Shown: positions 28,492 through 38,598, numbered from the stretch's first letter. The stretch: 64,000 bases of DNA from Chloroflexota bacterium (GCA_005887685.1 VBHJ01000004.1:1-64000), one strand, 5' to 3'. A program made the numbers and translations. The notes: a model not told the origin generated them from the sequence alone.

Positions 28492-29061
28492 TCATGGATT
28501 CAGTCCTAGCTCCTGTGCGATGGGCTTCAGGGCATCGCGGACGATCTCCACGTGCTCGTCGAAGGGTATACCGAGTTGCTCCGCACCGGCGATCAGCTCT
28601 TCGCGATGCACTCCCCGAGCGAAGGCTTTGTCCTTCATCTTTTTGCGCACGGTGCTCGGCTCGACCGCGCTCAACGACTTGTCCGGCTTGACCAGGGCGC
28701 ACGCGATGATGAACCCGCACATCTCATCCACCGCGTAAAGCGCCTTGCGCGCATTGGTGTCGCGCGGCACGTCGAGATAGTCGGCGTGCGAGGCGATGTC
28801 ATCGAGGATGTCCTCCGGCCAGCCCTTTTCGCGCAGCATCTGCATGCCACGAGTTGGATGCTGCTCCCGGGTCGGCCCCGACTCGTAATCCCAGTCGTGG
28901 ATGAGCCCGAGGACCGCCCAGCGATCTTCGTCCTCGCCGAAGCATCGGGCGTAGGCGCGCATCGCAGCCTCGACGCTGCGCATGTGACGTCGCAGCTGGT
29001 CCGATTTTGTCATCGAGGTGACGAGCTCCCAGGCCTCATCTCGCGTCGGCATGGTGCTCAC
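28492..29061 (-). CDS. HD-domain hydrolase
   Basis: LRRHMRSVEAAMRAYARCFGEDEDRWAVLGLIHDWDYE...DDIASHADYLDVPRDTNARKALYAVDEMCGFI. Confidence 0.82.
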   Translation of the reverse strand: MSTMPTRDEAWELVTSMTKSDQLRRHMRSVEAAMRAYARCFGEDEDRWAVLGLIHDWDYESGPTREQHPTRGMQMLREKGWPEDILDDIASHADYLDVPRDTNARKALYAVDEMCGFIIACALVKPDKSLSAVEPSTVRKKMKDKAFARGVHREELIAGAEQLGIPFDEHVEIVRDALKPIAQELGLNP

Positions 29062-30104
29062 AGGATCTCCTTGAGGGCGGCCAGTAACTTGTCGTGCTGG
29101 TCTTTGGTACCGACCGTGATGCGGATCCAGCCCGCGATCGGCTCACGATCGTAATGGCGGACCAGGATCTTGCGCTCACGCAGCGCCGCAACGACCTCAG
29201 CGGCCGGCTTGGGCGGCTTGACAAAAACGAAGTTCGCCGACGACGGCACGAGGTCGAAACCCAGGTCGGCGAGCGCGCCCGACAGGTTGCCCCGATTCTT
29301 GACCACCTCGGAGACGAGCTTGCGGTGGTGCTCCTCATCCTCGATCGCAGCGACCGCCGCGGCCGTGGCGAGCCGGTCGACGTTGTACGAGTCCTTGACT
29401 GAATCGATGGCCTCGATCACTTCAGGCGGGCCAAGCGCGAAACCGATGCGCAGGCCGGCCAGTCCGTATGACTTGGAGAAAGTCCGGAGCAGCAGCACGT
29501 TTTCGTGATGCTCGAGCAGCGGCAGGCATGAATGCGGCGCAAAGTCCACATAGGCTTCGTCTATCGCGACGATGCCCGAGGATGCGCCGACGATCGCCTC
29601 GACCTCCTGAGTCGCAAAGAACGCGCCGGTCGGTGAGTTGGGGTTGGCGATGAGCTTCAGCGAGGCGGGGTCGGGCGCGAGGCTTGGGGGCAGCTCCCAC
29701 GGAAGTTCGGTCGGATGGGGTGACGGGATCGCCTCGTGGATACGACACAAGGGCTCGAACAGGGGATACGTCGGCGTTGGAAAAGCCACACGGTCGCCCG
29801 CGTCAACGAAGGCCCGGAAGCACAGATCGATGAGCTCGTCACCGCCATTACCGATGGCGACCTGCGTCGCATCGAGCCCAAATCGGCGGGCGATAGCCTC
29901 CCGCGCGGGCGCGGCGGTCGGGCTCGGATAAAGCCTCAGCGAGTCGTTGGCCGCGGCCTTGATCGCCTCGATCACCCTGGGCGATGGAGGCAGCGGCGAC
30001 TCGTTGGTATTGAGCTTGACCCAACCCTCGCCGTCGGGCGGCTGCTCGCCCGGCGTGTAGGGCCGGAAGCCCGAGAGGGACTTTCTTACGAGGCTTTTCG
30101 GCAT
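29058..30104 (-). CDS. hisC: Histidinol-phosphate aminotransferase
   Basis: MPKSLVRKSLSGFRPYTPGEQPPDGEGWVKLNTNESPLPPSPRVIEAIK...VAIGNGGDELIDLCFRAF...TFSKSYGLAGLRIGFALG. Confidence 0.92.
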   Translation of the reverse strand: MPKSLVRKSLSGFRPYTPGEQPPDGEGWVKLNTNESPLPPSPRVIEAIKAAANDSLRLYPSPTAAPAREAIARRFGLDATQVAIGNGGDELIDLCFRAFVDAGDRVAFPTPTYPLFEPLCRIHEAIPSPHPTELPWELPPSLAPDPASLKLIANPNSPTGAFFATQEVEAIVGASSGIVAIDEAYVDFAPHSCLPLLEHHENVLLLRTFSKSYGLAGLRIGFALGPPEVIEAIDSVKDSYNVDRLATAAAVAAIEDEEHHRKLVSEVVKNRGNLSGALADLGFDLVPSSANFVFVKPPKPAAEVVAALRERKILVRHYDREPIAGWIRITVGTKDQHDKLLAALKEIL

Positions 30105-31047
30105 TCGAGCAAGAACGTTTCCAGGGCCAGGCGAGGGCTGACATTCTGCTCGAGGTAGCCGAGCGTGTCGTAAGAGAGCTCGAGCAAACGCGCCCACCGT
30201 CCCTTCTCGCGTCCGTGCGTCGCCAGCATGCGGCGCCGGAGCTCGATCTGCCAGCTCGCGATCGCAAACAGGGCGGGATCCTCCTCGTCGCCTTCGCTGC
30301 GACGCCAACCCATCTGCTCGGAATCCAGCTGAGCCGCGACATGGAGGGGGACGTCCGCCGGCGCGCCGAATACCTCTTCCAACCGACGGGTCCACGCGTG
30401 GTGCAGCTCGATCACGCTCTCGTCGCGGGCCCTACGCAGCGCCCAACCCGGCCTTCCACCTGAGAGCTCGGCCAGCAACCTCGCCCGCGCCGCCTCCATG
30501 CCGTGCGCAACGAGCAGCTTCTCGATCTCGGGCGCCGGCACCGGGTGGAAGAACACGCGCTGGCAGCGCGAGACGACGGTTGGCAGAACGACGAACGGGT
30601 TGAGGCTCGGTGTGGTCAACACGATGACGCGGTGCGGGTGCGGCTCCTCGAGCGTCTTGAGAAGCACGCCCTGGTCCTGGTCGCGAAGCCGGCCGACGTT
30701 GACGACGAGCGCGACTCGCCGCGTTCCGACCGCGGGCTTCAGGTTGAGGAACGCCTGCAACGAAAGCTCGTGGAACTCGGGCGGCTTGTCCGGCAACAGG
30801 CGGATCTCGTTGATCGACAGCGGCTTGATCCGATCGTCTTCCCAGTAATCGGGATGCCTCACCAGGCGCGCTTCCGGAAGCAGCGCCCCCGCCAGTGCGC
30901 GGCCGGCCATCGACTTGCCGAGGCCCGCCTCACCGACGAACAGGTAGGCGTGCGCGAGGCGGTCTTTGGTGAGCTGCGATCGCAGCTGGTCGAGGGCCTG
31001 GGTGTGCCCGATGACACCTTCGAATGGGTCTGGCCCAGACAATGCCA
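30086..31047 (-). CDS. holB: DNA polymerase III delta' subunit
   Basis: PFEGVIGHTQALDQLRSQLTKDRLAHAYLFVGEAGLGKSMAGRALAGALL...KTLEEPHPHRVIVLTTPSLNPFVVLPTVVSRCQRVFF. Confidence 0.87.
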
Positions 31048-31098
31048 CAGACAAAAGGTATCGCCGGTCTCGCAGCGGGTGCGCCTTAACCTTCAAAC

Positions 31099-32022
31099 AT
31101 GGCCTCCGCGCGCGACCCTTCGGCGCTCCCGCTCGCCGGCCGGACGCTTCTGGTCACCGGCGCATCGAGCGGCACCGGGCTGGCCGGCGTGCTGGCCTGG
31201 CACAAGCTCGGCGCGGACATTGTGGTCGGGTCACGCAGCGCGGCGAGCTGCGCCGGCGTGGCGGACCGCATGGGCAATGTCAAGGTTCATCCCCTCGTTG
31301 CGGATCTTGGCGATCCCTCCAGCGTCGACGCCGCGCTCGACCATCTCCGGGCCTCGGGCGTGGCGCCGACCGACATCGTCCATTTCGCGGCGGGTGGCCT
31401 CGAGCCAATCCTGCGGCCACTGCTCCGGATCACGGCCGGACTCCGGCGCATGGCTCCCTCCGAGGCGCGCGACCGGGCCCTCGCGGAAGGAAGGGCGGAG
31501 CTCGAGCGACTGGTCGCCTCGACCGCGGCTGCGGGCATGGCCGTCAACTACGACGGCCCACGACGGTTGCTGGAGCGGCTTGGGCCCGCACTGCCTCGAG
31601 GCGGCCAGATCATCCTTTTCGCCAGCGTCTGGTCGGAGATGGCGGGTGCCGGCTGCCCGGCGTTCTACCACTCGGTGGCCGACAGCAAGACGCGCCTCGA
31701 ACGGTGGCTCGACACCCAGATGCTGGCCTGGGCGTCCCGGGACGTCACCGCCACCGTGGTGGTGGCGCACGTCATCAGCGACACCAGCACGGGGAAGCTG
31801 ATCGACCGGAACATCGCGCCCCTCATGTCGGCGCAGGACCAATCCGAGTTTCGCGCGGCTTACGTGACCACAGAGCAGACCATCGCCGCGACCAGTGGGC
31901 TCCTCCTGAGGCCGGCAAGCCCGGCCGGGATGCTGCGCCGGGTCTACCAGGTGGGATCCGACGAGTTGACCGACGCTATCGCTCCTGAGGTTCGGGCCGT
32001 GGCGTCACGGGTCCCCCTGTAG
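31099..32022 (+). CDS. SDR family oxidoreductase
   Basis: GRTLLVTGASSGTGLAGVLAWHKLGADIVVGSRS...GGQIILFASVWSEMAGAGCPAFYHSVADSKTRLERW. Confidence 0.8.
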   Translation: MASARDPSALPLAGRTLLVTGASSGTGLAGVLAWHKLGADIVVGSRSAASCAGVADRMGNVKVHPLVADLGDPSSVDAALDHLRASGVAPTDIVHFAAGGLEPILRPLLRITAGLRRMAPSEARDRALAEGRAELERLVASTAAAGMAVNYDGPRRLLERLGPALPRGGQIILFASVWSEMAGAGCPAFYHSVADSKTRLERWLDTQMLAWASRDVTATVVVAHVISDTSTGKLIDRNIAPLMSAQDQSEFRAAYVTTEQTIAATSGLLLRPASPAGMLRRVYQVGSDELTDAIAPEVRAVASRVPL

Positions 32023-32701
32023 GCGACCGCGAGGGGGCTGCGGCGAGGCTTTCGCCGCCTCGGCGGCCTGGCCGGGCCCCGGCGTCCTCGCGCTCCCTGG
32101 CGAGCCGCTGGGCGCGGCCCTGCAGCCAGACCTCGCGGATGCGCTGCAGCGCCGTGATATTGGTGACGATGGCGAGCAGGAAGACCACGCCGTAAAGCAC
32201 GGGGCCCCCGATCAAAAGCCCGATCACGGTCACGACGACGCGTTCCGGCCGTGCGAACAGGCCGGTCTCGCAGGTGAAGCCGAGGCTCTGGGCCCGCGCG
32301 CGCACGTAGCTGACCAGGAACGACCCCGCCAGGGCGGCCATCGTCGCGAGGACCAGCCATCGCTGTAGAGGGCCGCCGACAGTCACGAAGTACGCCGCGA
32401 GGCCCAGGTAGACCGCCCCTTCCGAGTAGCGGTCGAGGGTCGAGTCGAGAAACGCGCCGTAGGGGTAGCTCGCTTTGGTGGAGCGCGCGAGCGCGCCGTC
32501 GAGGATGTCGCAGGTGCCGGCGAAGATCAACACGACCCCGGCCCAACGGAGCTGTCCGAAGGCGGCCAGGCCCGCGGCGACGAAAGTCAGCGCCACCCCG
32601 ACCACGGTGATCTGGTTGGGCGTCAGAGGTGTCCGGCCGAGGGCGGACATCAGCGCCTCGGCCCGGCGCCGAACCCACGCCTCAAACCGCGTTGTGAACA
32701 C
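31976..32701 (-). CDS. CDP-alcohol phosphatidyltransferase, PIP synthase/PgsA-like
   Basis: Contains D-x2-DG-x2-AR-x8-G-x3-D-x3-D: DILDGALARSTKASYPYGAFLDSTLDRYSEG. Confidence 0.9.
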   Translation of the reverse strand: MFTTRFEAWVRRRAEALMSALGRTPLTPNQITVVGVALTFVAAGLAAFGQLRWAGVVLIFAGTCDILDGALARSTKASYPYGAFLDSTLDRYSEGAVYLGLAAYFVTVGGPLQRWLVLATMAALAGSFLVSYVRARAQSLGFTCETGLFARPERVVVTVIGLLIGGPVLYGVVFLLAIVTNITALQRIREVWLQGRAQRLAREREDAGARPGRRGGESLAAAPSRSPTGGPVTPRPEPQER

Positions 32702-33851
32702 GTGACACCTCCAATGCCACCGCGGGTTGCGCGGCGAGCGCCTTGCGCGCTTCCTGATAGACCCCGACGATCTCTGACGCGACGACCTCCCAGGAATACC
32801 TGCGCGCCTTGTGCAGCGCGTAGTCCGACAGGCGACGGCGCAGCTCGGCGTCGCGGGCCAGGATCACGAGCGAGGCCGCCAGCTCGCGCCAGTTCTTGGG
32901 CGGCACCGTGATGCTGTCGCGCCCTGACTCGAGGACGGACATGTATCCGGGGACTTCGGTGGCGACCACGGGAAGACCGCTGGCCAGGGCCTCGAGGAGC
33001 ACGATGCCGAAGCTTTCGGCTCCAGTCGCGGGAGCGCAGAAGATGTCGGCGCTCGTGTAGTAGCGCGGCTTTACGGTTTCGGGGACGTAACCCGCCATCA
33101 CGACGTTGGACAGCCTGTGCCGGGCGATGTATGACTCGGCGCGTCCGCGAAGGGGGCCGTCGCCGACGATGACCAGCCGCGCATGCGGGATGCGCGAGAT
33201 CATGGCTCGATACGCACGCAGCAGGTCGCCGAGTCCTTTGCGCTTCTCGAGCCGGCCGACGAACAGGATGTTCAGGTTGTCGTCGCGAAGATGGCGGATA
33301 GGAGTGACGTCAGGGTTGTAGACGTCGAGGTCGATGCCGTTCGGAATCACCTGCATCGGGAAATCGGGGAAGTAACGATTCACGAAGGCGCGTGCCGGCT
33401 CGCTCACCGCGATGGCCCGATGCAGGTGCCCGAGGTACGGCTGCAGCAACGGGCGGCCGTAGTAGTAGCCGATGTTCGACCGCGCAAACGCGTGAAAAGT
33501 CCCCACGTTGGCTGTGTTCGACATCCGAAGCATCGTCATGGGCAGCGCGGGCATGAGCGGCTCATGGAAATGAAGGACGTCGAATCGCTCGTCGGCGACG
33601 ATGGCGGCGACCTGGTTGGCAAGGTGAAAGCTCAGCGTGATCCGGGCGACGGAATCGTTGGCGGGAATGGCTATCGGGGTGCCGATGCGATAGAAACGCG
33701 CCTTGTCGAAGCCGACGTCGGCGCGGCTCGAGGGGGCGAAGATTCGCGCCTCATGCCCGGTCTCGCTCAGGTGACGAGCCAGGTGGCGGACGTGATCGTT
33801 CACGCCGCCCGGCGACGCGAAGTCGTAAGGCGAAACCAGCCCGACCCTCAT
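32682..33851 (-). CDS. GT4 glycosyltransferase, PimA-like
   Basis: MRVGLVSPYDFASPGGVNDHVRHLARHLSETGHEARIFAPSS...DVLHFHEPLMPALPM...VIPNGIDLDVYNP...GAESFGIVLLEALASGLPVVATEVPGY. Confidence 0.9.
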   Translation of the reverse strand: MRVGLVSPYDFASPGGVNDHVRHLARHLSETGHEARIFAPSSRADVGFDKARFYRIGTPIAIPANDSVARITLSFHLANQVAAIVADERFDVLHFHEPLMPALPMTMLRMSNTANVGTFHAFARSNIGYYYGRPLLQPYLGHLHRAIAVSEPARAFVNRYFPDFPMQVIPNGIDLDVYNPDVTPIRHLRDDNLNILFVGRLEKRKGLGDLLRAYRAMISRIPHARLVIVGDGPLRGRAESYIARHRLSNVVMAGYVPETVKPRYYTSADIFCAPATGAESFGIVLLEALASGLPVVATEVPGYMSVLESGRDSITVPPKNWRELAASLVILARDAELRRRLSDYALHKARRYSWEVVASEIVGVYQEARKALAAQPAVALEVSRVHNAV

Positions 33852-33870
33852 GCAGATGCCCCCGGCCTTT

Positions 33871-34776
33871 TCATGGCGAGCCGGCCCAGATGCGGTGCGG
33901 CACGTGCCACTGCTCGGGGTGCTGCTGGATGAACTGCTCGATGCGGCGCAGCAGCGCCTGGGTTGCCTTGACCTGGTCGGCCCGCGCATTGCCCGTCGAC
34001 TCCGCGAAGATCAGCGGCGCCGCCTCGACCTGGTAGGTGTCGTCCGGCAACCGGTACACGCACACCGGAAAGAGTGGTGTCCCCAACCGCAGCGCGATGG
34101 CCGCGGGCCCGAGCGGGATCGGGGCCAGCTTGCCGAAGAAAGGCATCAGGTAGCCCGTACCCGTGATGTCGCGGTCGATCGCCGTGATCACCATCTCCTG
34201 GTCTCGCAGCGCGTCGAGGACCTTGCGGATTCCGCCGTGGTCGAGCGTGAGCACGCTTATCCCCAGACGCGCCCTCGTGTCGCGATACCACTCGAACAGC
34301 GGACGCGGCTCCAGCTCCTCGGCGAAAAAGCTCACCGGCGCAAGCGTGGCCGACCAGATCGCTGCGGCGACTTCGTACGAGCCCATGTGACACGAGACCA
34401 CGAGCACCCCTCGACCAAGCGCCCGCGCCTGCTCGAGATATTCCCAGCCGCTGACCTTCAGCCAGGGACGCATCGCTTCGACCCTCGCCAGAGGCAGCTG
34501 CATCAGGTCCGCGTAGGCCTTGGCGTGATCGCGGAAGTTGAGCCATGAGATGCGACGCAACGCGTTGCGATCGTTGGCCAGCTCGGGACACGCGACCTTG
34601 AGGTTGAACTCGAGGCGCGGACGCGCCAGCGGCGAGAACCACCAGGCGAAACGCGCCGCGAAAACCGCGAGCGCGTAAGCCCACGGTCGCGGCAGGTGCT
34701 GCACGATCGACTGCACAGTCTTGAAGCCGCGGTACTGGACCGCCGTGAACGCTCGCGAGAGGCGATAGCGCCACAA
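33871..34776 (-). CDS. LpxL/PatA-like lysophospholipid acyltransferase (1)
   Basis: RISWLNFRDHAKAYADLMQLPL...GRGVLVVSCHMGSYEVAAAIWS...PLIFAESTGNARADQVKATQALLRRIEQFIQQHPEQWHVPHRIW. Confidence 0.87.
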   Translation of the reverse strand: MWRYRLSRAFTAVQYRGFKTVQSIVQHLPRPWAYALAVFAARFAWWFSPLARPRLEFNLKVACPELANDRNALRRISWLNFRDHAKAYADLMQLPLARVEAMRPWLKVSGWEYLEQARALGRGVLVVSCHMGSYEVAAAIWSATLAPVSFFAEELEPRPLFEWYRDTRARLGISVLTLDHGGIRKVLDALRDQEMVITAIDRDITGTGYLMPFFGKLAPIPLGPAAIALRLGTPLFPVCVYRLPDDTYQVEAAPLIFAESTGNARADQVKATQALLRRIEQFIQQHPEQWHVPHRIWAGSP

Positions 34777-35685
34777 CTAGCTGAACATGGGGCGAAAGGC
34801 GTACCACTGGTCGGGTCGCTCCTTGATGAATTCTTCAAAGCAGTCGATGATCCGTTGGGTCAGGCTTTCCTTGGTGTCCGCCGCCGACCACGTCAATGGT
34901 TGGTGCACGTGGCCGCGGTACTTGCCGTCCCCGATCCCGTACACAAAGGTCGGGACGAGCGCGGCGCCGGTCTTCAACGCAAACGCTGCAGGGCCGGCCG
35001 GAACGACAGCGTTGCGACCGAAGAAGCGCACCTTCACGCCGGGACCTTGCTCCAGGTCGCAGAGCAGAGCGACCATCCGGTTCGCCGCAAGCGCGGCCGT
35101 GATCGATCTGACGGCGGACCGGCCGAGCGGGATGACCTCCATGCCCAACCTGCGGCGCGTCGAGATCACTGCCTCATCCAGCGATCCCGGAAAGCGTTCC
35201 GCCACGGCGCTGATGCGGTAGCCCTGCACCGAAGCGAACGCGGCGGCCATGTCCCAGGAGCCCATGTGCGGCAGAGCCAGGATCAAGCCGCGCCCCGCGG
35301 AAAGGCTCTCGTCGAGGTGATGCAGCCCGTCCACCGACACGCGGGCGTTGACGTCGTCCGGCGAGAGGTCGCCCATCAAGAGAAAGTCCATGAGCATGCG
35401 CCCATAGTTCTGGAAGGCCCGTTTGGCGAGCTGCCCCACGCGAGGGTCGGACCGGTCGACGCCGAGTACCGTCGCGTAGTTGTCGAGGGCTGCGCGGCGC
35501 TGGGCCGCGCTGAGCCAGAACCATGCCGTCCCGCCCGGCGTTGCGGCGGCGCGCCGGAGCCCGGCTGGAACAGCGCCGAGCACCCGCGCCCCTGCCTTAT
35601 AGCTAGCGGCGAGCAGTCGCGGCCGGCTTCGCGCGGGCGACGCGGCGGTCGCGCTCGTCGCGCCCATTGACTCCCGCCTTATCAC
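34777..35685 (-). CDS. LpxL/PatA-like lysophospholipid acyltransferase (2)
   Basis: [19 protein letters not shown]...[22 protein letters not shown]...[43 protein letters not shown]. Start may be downstream. Confidence 0.87.
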   Translation of the reverse strand: MIRRESMGATSATAASPARSRPRLLAASYKAGARVLGAVPAGLRRAAATPGGTAWFWLSAAQRRAALDNYATVLGVDRSDPRVGQLAKRAFQNYGRMLMDFLLMGDLSPDDVNARVSVDGLHHLDESLSAGRGLILALPHMGSWDMAAAFASVQGYRISAVAERFPGSLDEAVISTRRRLGMEVIPLGRSAVRSITAALAANRMVALLCDLEQGPGVKVRFFGRNAVVPAGPAAFALKTGAALVPTFVYGIGDGKYRGHVHQPLTWSAADTKESLTQRIIDCFEEFIKERPDQWYAFRPMFS

Positions 35686-36799
35686 CTTCGATGAACTCCT
35701 CGACCAACCTCCTGGCCTCGTTGTCGCTGTACTGGACCGGGGGCGACTTCATGAAGTACGAGCTCGGCCCCTCCAGCGCCCCGCCGATGCCGCGGTCCAG
35801 GGCGAGCTTCGCGCAGCGCACAGCGTCGATCACGATCCCCGCCGAGTTTGGCGAGTCGACGACCTCGAGCTTGAGCTCCACGTTGAGCGGAACGTCGCCG
35901 AAGGATCGGCCCTCGAGCCGGATGTAAGCCCATTTGCGGTCGCTCAGCCAGGGCACGTAGTCCGACGGACCGATGTGGACGTTGTCGGCCCCGATGTCGT
36001 AATCGAGCTGTGAGGTGACCGAGCGCGTCTTGGAGATCTTCTTGGACATCAAGCGGTCCCGCTCCAGCATGTTCAAGAAGTCGGTGTTGCCGCCGAAGTT
36101 GAGCTGGTACGTGCGCTCGAGCTTCACGCCGCGGTCCCTGAAGAGCCTCGTCAAAACGCGGTGCACGATCGTGGCCCCGACCTGCGACTTGATGTCGTCG
36201 CCGATGATCGGCAGGTTCTTGTCGAGAAAACGCTTCTGCCAGTAGGGCTCGCGGGCGATGAAGACGGGAATGCAGTTGACGAACCCGACTCCCGCTGCCA
36301 GCGCCTGCTCGACGTACCACTTGGTCGCCTCTTCCGAGCCGACAGGCAAGTAGCTCACGACCACGTCCGCTTTGGTTTTCTTCAATATCCCGACGACGTC
36401 GGAGGTCTCGCCCGGAGCCTTGTGCACCACGTCGGCGAGGTACTTGCCGATTCCGTCGTGGGTCATCCCTCGCTGGACCTTGACGCCGATGCGTGGCACA
36501 TCGGAGAACTTGACCGTGTTGTTGGGCTTGGCGAAGACCGCTTCGGAGAGGTCCAGGCCGACCTTGTTCTTGTCGATGTCGAACGCCGCGACGAATTCGA
36601 TGTCACGGATGTGATAGCCGCCCAGATCGACATGCATGAGACCCGGGACCGAGTCCTTGGACGACGCGTTGCGGTAGTAGTGGACTCCCTGGACCAGCGA
36701 GGAGGCGCAGTTCCCTACCCCCACGATCGCCACCCGGACCTTCTTGTCGTGACCGTTGCGTTGGCCGTTGCGCCGGCCGTTGCGTTGACTGGCGCTCAT
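35603..36799 (-). CDS. ino1: Inositol-3-phosphate synthase
   Basis: [26 protein letters not shown]...[34 protein letters not shown]...[17 protein letters not shown]...[21 protein letters not shown]...[33 protein letters not shown]. Confidence 0.95.
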   Translation of the reverse strand: MSASQRNGRRNGQRNGHDKKVRVAIVGVGNCASSLVQGVHYYRNASSKDSVPGLMHVDLGGYHIRDIEFVAAFDIDKNKVGLDLSEAVFAKPNNTVKFSDVPRIGVKVQRGMTHDGIGKYLADVVHKAPGETSDVVGILKKTKADVVVSYLPVGSEEATKWYVEQALAAGVGFVNCIPVFIAREPYWQKRFLDKNLPIIGDDIKSQVGATIVHRVLTRLFRDRGVKLERTYQLNFGGNTDFLNMLERDRLMSKKISKTRSVTSQLDYDIGADNVHIGPSDYVPWLSDRKWAYIRLEGRSFGDVPLNVELKLEVVDSPNSAGIVIDAVRCAKLALDRGIGGALEGPSSYFMKSPPVQYSDNEARRLVEEFIEGDKAGVNGRDERDRRVARAKPAATARR

Positions 36800-37119
36800 G
36801 CGCCCACCTCCTCACGAACTTTCACTCTGGACGACATGCCGAGCATCTGGTCGAGGCGCTCGCGGTAGCGCCTGATGTTCTCCGCGTCGATCGAGCAGTA
36901 GACCTGCCGGCCTTCGCGGCGGGTCCTGATCACCCCGCCGACCCGCAGCATCCGCAGGTGCCAGGAGATACGCGGCTGGCTCATGTGGAGGTACTCGGCG
37001 AGGTCGTTGACGCTCACCTCGCCGGCCTGCGCGAGACGCTCCAGGATGCGCAGGCGCGTCGGGTTGGCGAAGGCCAGGAAATGGTCCGGCAGCTCGTTCC
37101 GCGGGTTCTGGAGAAACAT
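36796..37119 (-). CDS. ArsR-family winged-helix transcriptional regulator
   Basis: [78 protein letters not shown]. Confidence 0.9.
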   Translation of the reverse strand: MFLQNPRNELPDHFLAFANPTRLRILERLAQAGEVSVNDLAEYLHMSQPRISWHLRMLRVGGVIRTRREGRQVYCSIDAENIRRYRERLDQMLGMSSRVKVREEVGA

Positions 37120-37135
37120 AAAGGTTCCTTTATGT
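37116..37135. promoter_or_regulatory. Operator-like inverted repeat 1, ACATAAA-N6-TTTATGT, over the ArsR start codon
   Basis: acataaaggttcctttatgt; arms perfectly complementary; contains cat (reverse ATG) at 37117-37119. Confidence 0.8.
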
Positions 37136-37138
37136 CCG

Positions 37139-37144
37139 AGTATA
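37139..37144 (-). promoter_or_regulatory. Candidate -10 element TATACT
   Basis: agtata on + strand, TATACT on - strand, 19 nt before the ArsR ATG and between the two inverted repeats. Confidence 0.5.
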
Positions 37145-37165
37145 CATAAAGGCTGGTTTATGTAT
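37142..37165. promoter_or_regulatory. Operator-like inverted repeat 2, ACATAAA-N6-TTTATGT
   Basis: atacataaaggctggtttatgtat; same half-sites as repeat 1; overlaps the stop codon of the upstream CPBP protease gene. Confidence 0.8.
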
Positions 37166-38006
37166 CGGAGGCTCTGACGAGGCGGCGCTGACCCGTTGTC
37201 AGCACCACCGCGCACGCAGCAATCACAAGAAGTGCAACCACAATCGGATCTGCGTGGTCGCCCGTGACGCCCGGGACGAGCCGGACCCCGAGGTCGTATC
37301 CGGCGTGCGCGATCATCACGATCAGGAGGCTGCCGGATGTGCCGTTGTACAGCCAGGCAAACAGGACGGCCAGCGCGGTCAGCCGGATGAGGGTCAGAAC
37401 CCCATCGCCCCACGTGGTATCACCGAGGCCGCCGGGAGCAACCGTGGGCCATAGATGCCACAGACCCCAGACCACGCCCACCACCAGCGCCGCCGCCAGA
37501 GCACCGTGATGAGTTTGCAGGCGATGCTGGCCAAAACCCCGCCATCCGACCTCTTCGCCGAAGGCGCCCGCCAGCAGCGCCCCGACGAGGAAGGCCACGG
37601 CTCCGATCCCGGGAAACGTCAGCCAGTGACCAGGCAGAGGCGCATGGACAACTGCACGTACAGCATCCGCGACCAGAAAGATGACCGTTGACCCGGCCGC
37701 AGCCAGAACGTACCAATGGACGCCGGCGCGCCACCGAAGCACCGGTCGGAGCAGGCGCCGAATGCCTCGTGGTTCTCGTGATGCGGCCACTACCAGCAGC
37801 GCGGCAAGGGTCGGAGCGTATGCCGTCAGCTCGATGCCGATGCCGGCGGCGAGTGGGATCGAGCTGGAGAACGTGAGCTTGCTCAGGTCGACCCGATATA
37901 CGTAGAGCGGGAGCATGCCAAGCGCGGTGATGCCGAACACCGCCACGATCCACGCCAGAACGATTCGGTCACCGGCGTCCCACATGCGACGAGCGGTTCG
38001 CTCCAA
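37158..38006 (-). CDS. CPBP (CAAX) family intramembrane metalloprotease
   Basis: GALLAGAFGEEVGWRGFGQHRLQTHHGALAAALVVGVVWGLWHLWPT; EExxxR and HxxxN/H-like motifs. Confidence 0.85.
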   Translation of the reverse strand: MERTARRMWDAGDRIVLAWIVAVFGITALGMLPLYVYRVDLSKLTFSSSIPLAAGIGIELTAYAPTLAALLVVAASREPRGIRRLLRPVLRWRAGVHWYVLAAAGSTVIFLVADAVRAVVHAPLPGHWLTFPGIGAVAFLVGALLAGAFGEEVGWRGFGQHRLQTHHGALAAALVVGVVWGLWHLWPTVAPGGLGDTTWGDGVLTLIRLTALAVLFAWLYNGTSGSLLIVMIAHAGYDLGVRLVPGVTGDHADPIVVALLVIAACAVVLTTGQRRLVRASDT

Positions 38007-38019
38007 CGTGGTCCTGGGG

Positions 38020-38598
38020 CTAGGTCCTCCTGACCAGGTCCAGGAATTCGGCTCTGGTGCGCGGGTCGCGCCGGAAGGTCCCGAGCATGCAGGAGGTCAT
38101 CATGTGGCCTCCGTGCGTCTCGACCCCGCGCATCTCCATGCACAGGTGGCGGGCCTCCACGACCACGCCGACACCCCGAGGCGCCAGCGCTTCGTTCAGC
38201 GCTTCCGCGACCTGCTTGGTCAGCTGCTCCTGGATCTGGAGCCGGTGCGAGAAGACCTCCACGAGACGTGGGATCTTGCTGAGGCCCACGACCCGGCCCT
38301 TGGGCAGATACCCGACATGGACCTGCCCGAAGAAGGGCAGCATGTGGTGCTCGCACAGGCTGTAGAAGTTGATGTCCTTCACCACGACCATCTCGTCGTA
38401 GTCCTGGTCGAAGATGGCGTCCGCGATCACTTCCTCGGGGCGGACGCCGTAGCCGTTGGTCAGCTCGCGCAGCGCGCGCGCCACCCGGTCCGGCGTGGCC
38501 TTGAGCCCCTGGCGCCCTGGGTCTTCCCCCAGCTCGACAAGCAGCGATTCCACCAATTCTGGGATCGGATCGCCGGGCGCCGGTTTCGGAGTAGCCAC
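38020..38598 (-). CDS. folE: GTP cyclohydrolase I
   Basis: LKATPDRVARALRELTNGY...VVVKDINFYSLCEHHMLPFFGQVHVGYLPKGRVVGLSKIPRLVEVFSHRLQIQEQLTKQVAEALNEAL. Confidence 0.96.
   Translation of the reverse strand: MATPKPAPGDPIPELVESLLVELGEDPGRQGLKATPDRVARALRELTNGYGVRPEEVIADAIFDQDYDEMVVVKDINFYSLCEHHMLPFFGQVHVGYLPKGRVVGLSKIPRLVEVFSHRLQIQEQLTKQVAEALNEALAPRGVGVVVEARHLCMEMRGVETHGGHMMTSCMLGTFRRDPRTRAEFLDLVRRT

Noticed and set aside
30105-30395. Upstream extension of hisC in the ORF track
   Set aside because: Overlaps holB coding sequence; MPKSLVRKSL at 30104 is the natural start.
37120-37413. Upstream extension of the ArsR ORF
   Set aside because: Overlaps the CPBP protease; [26 protein letters not shown] is a typical ArsR N-terminus.
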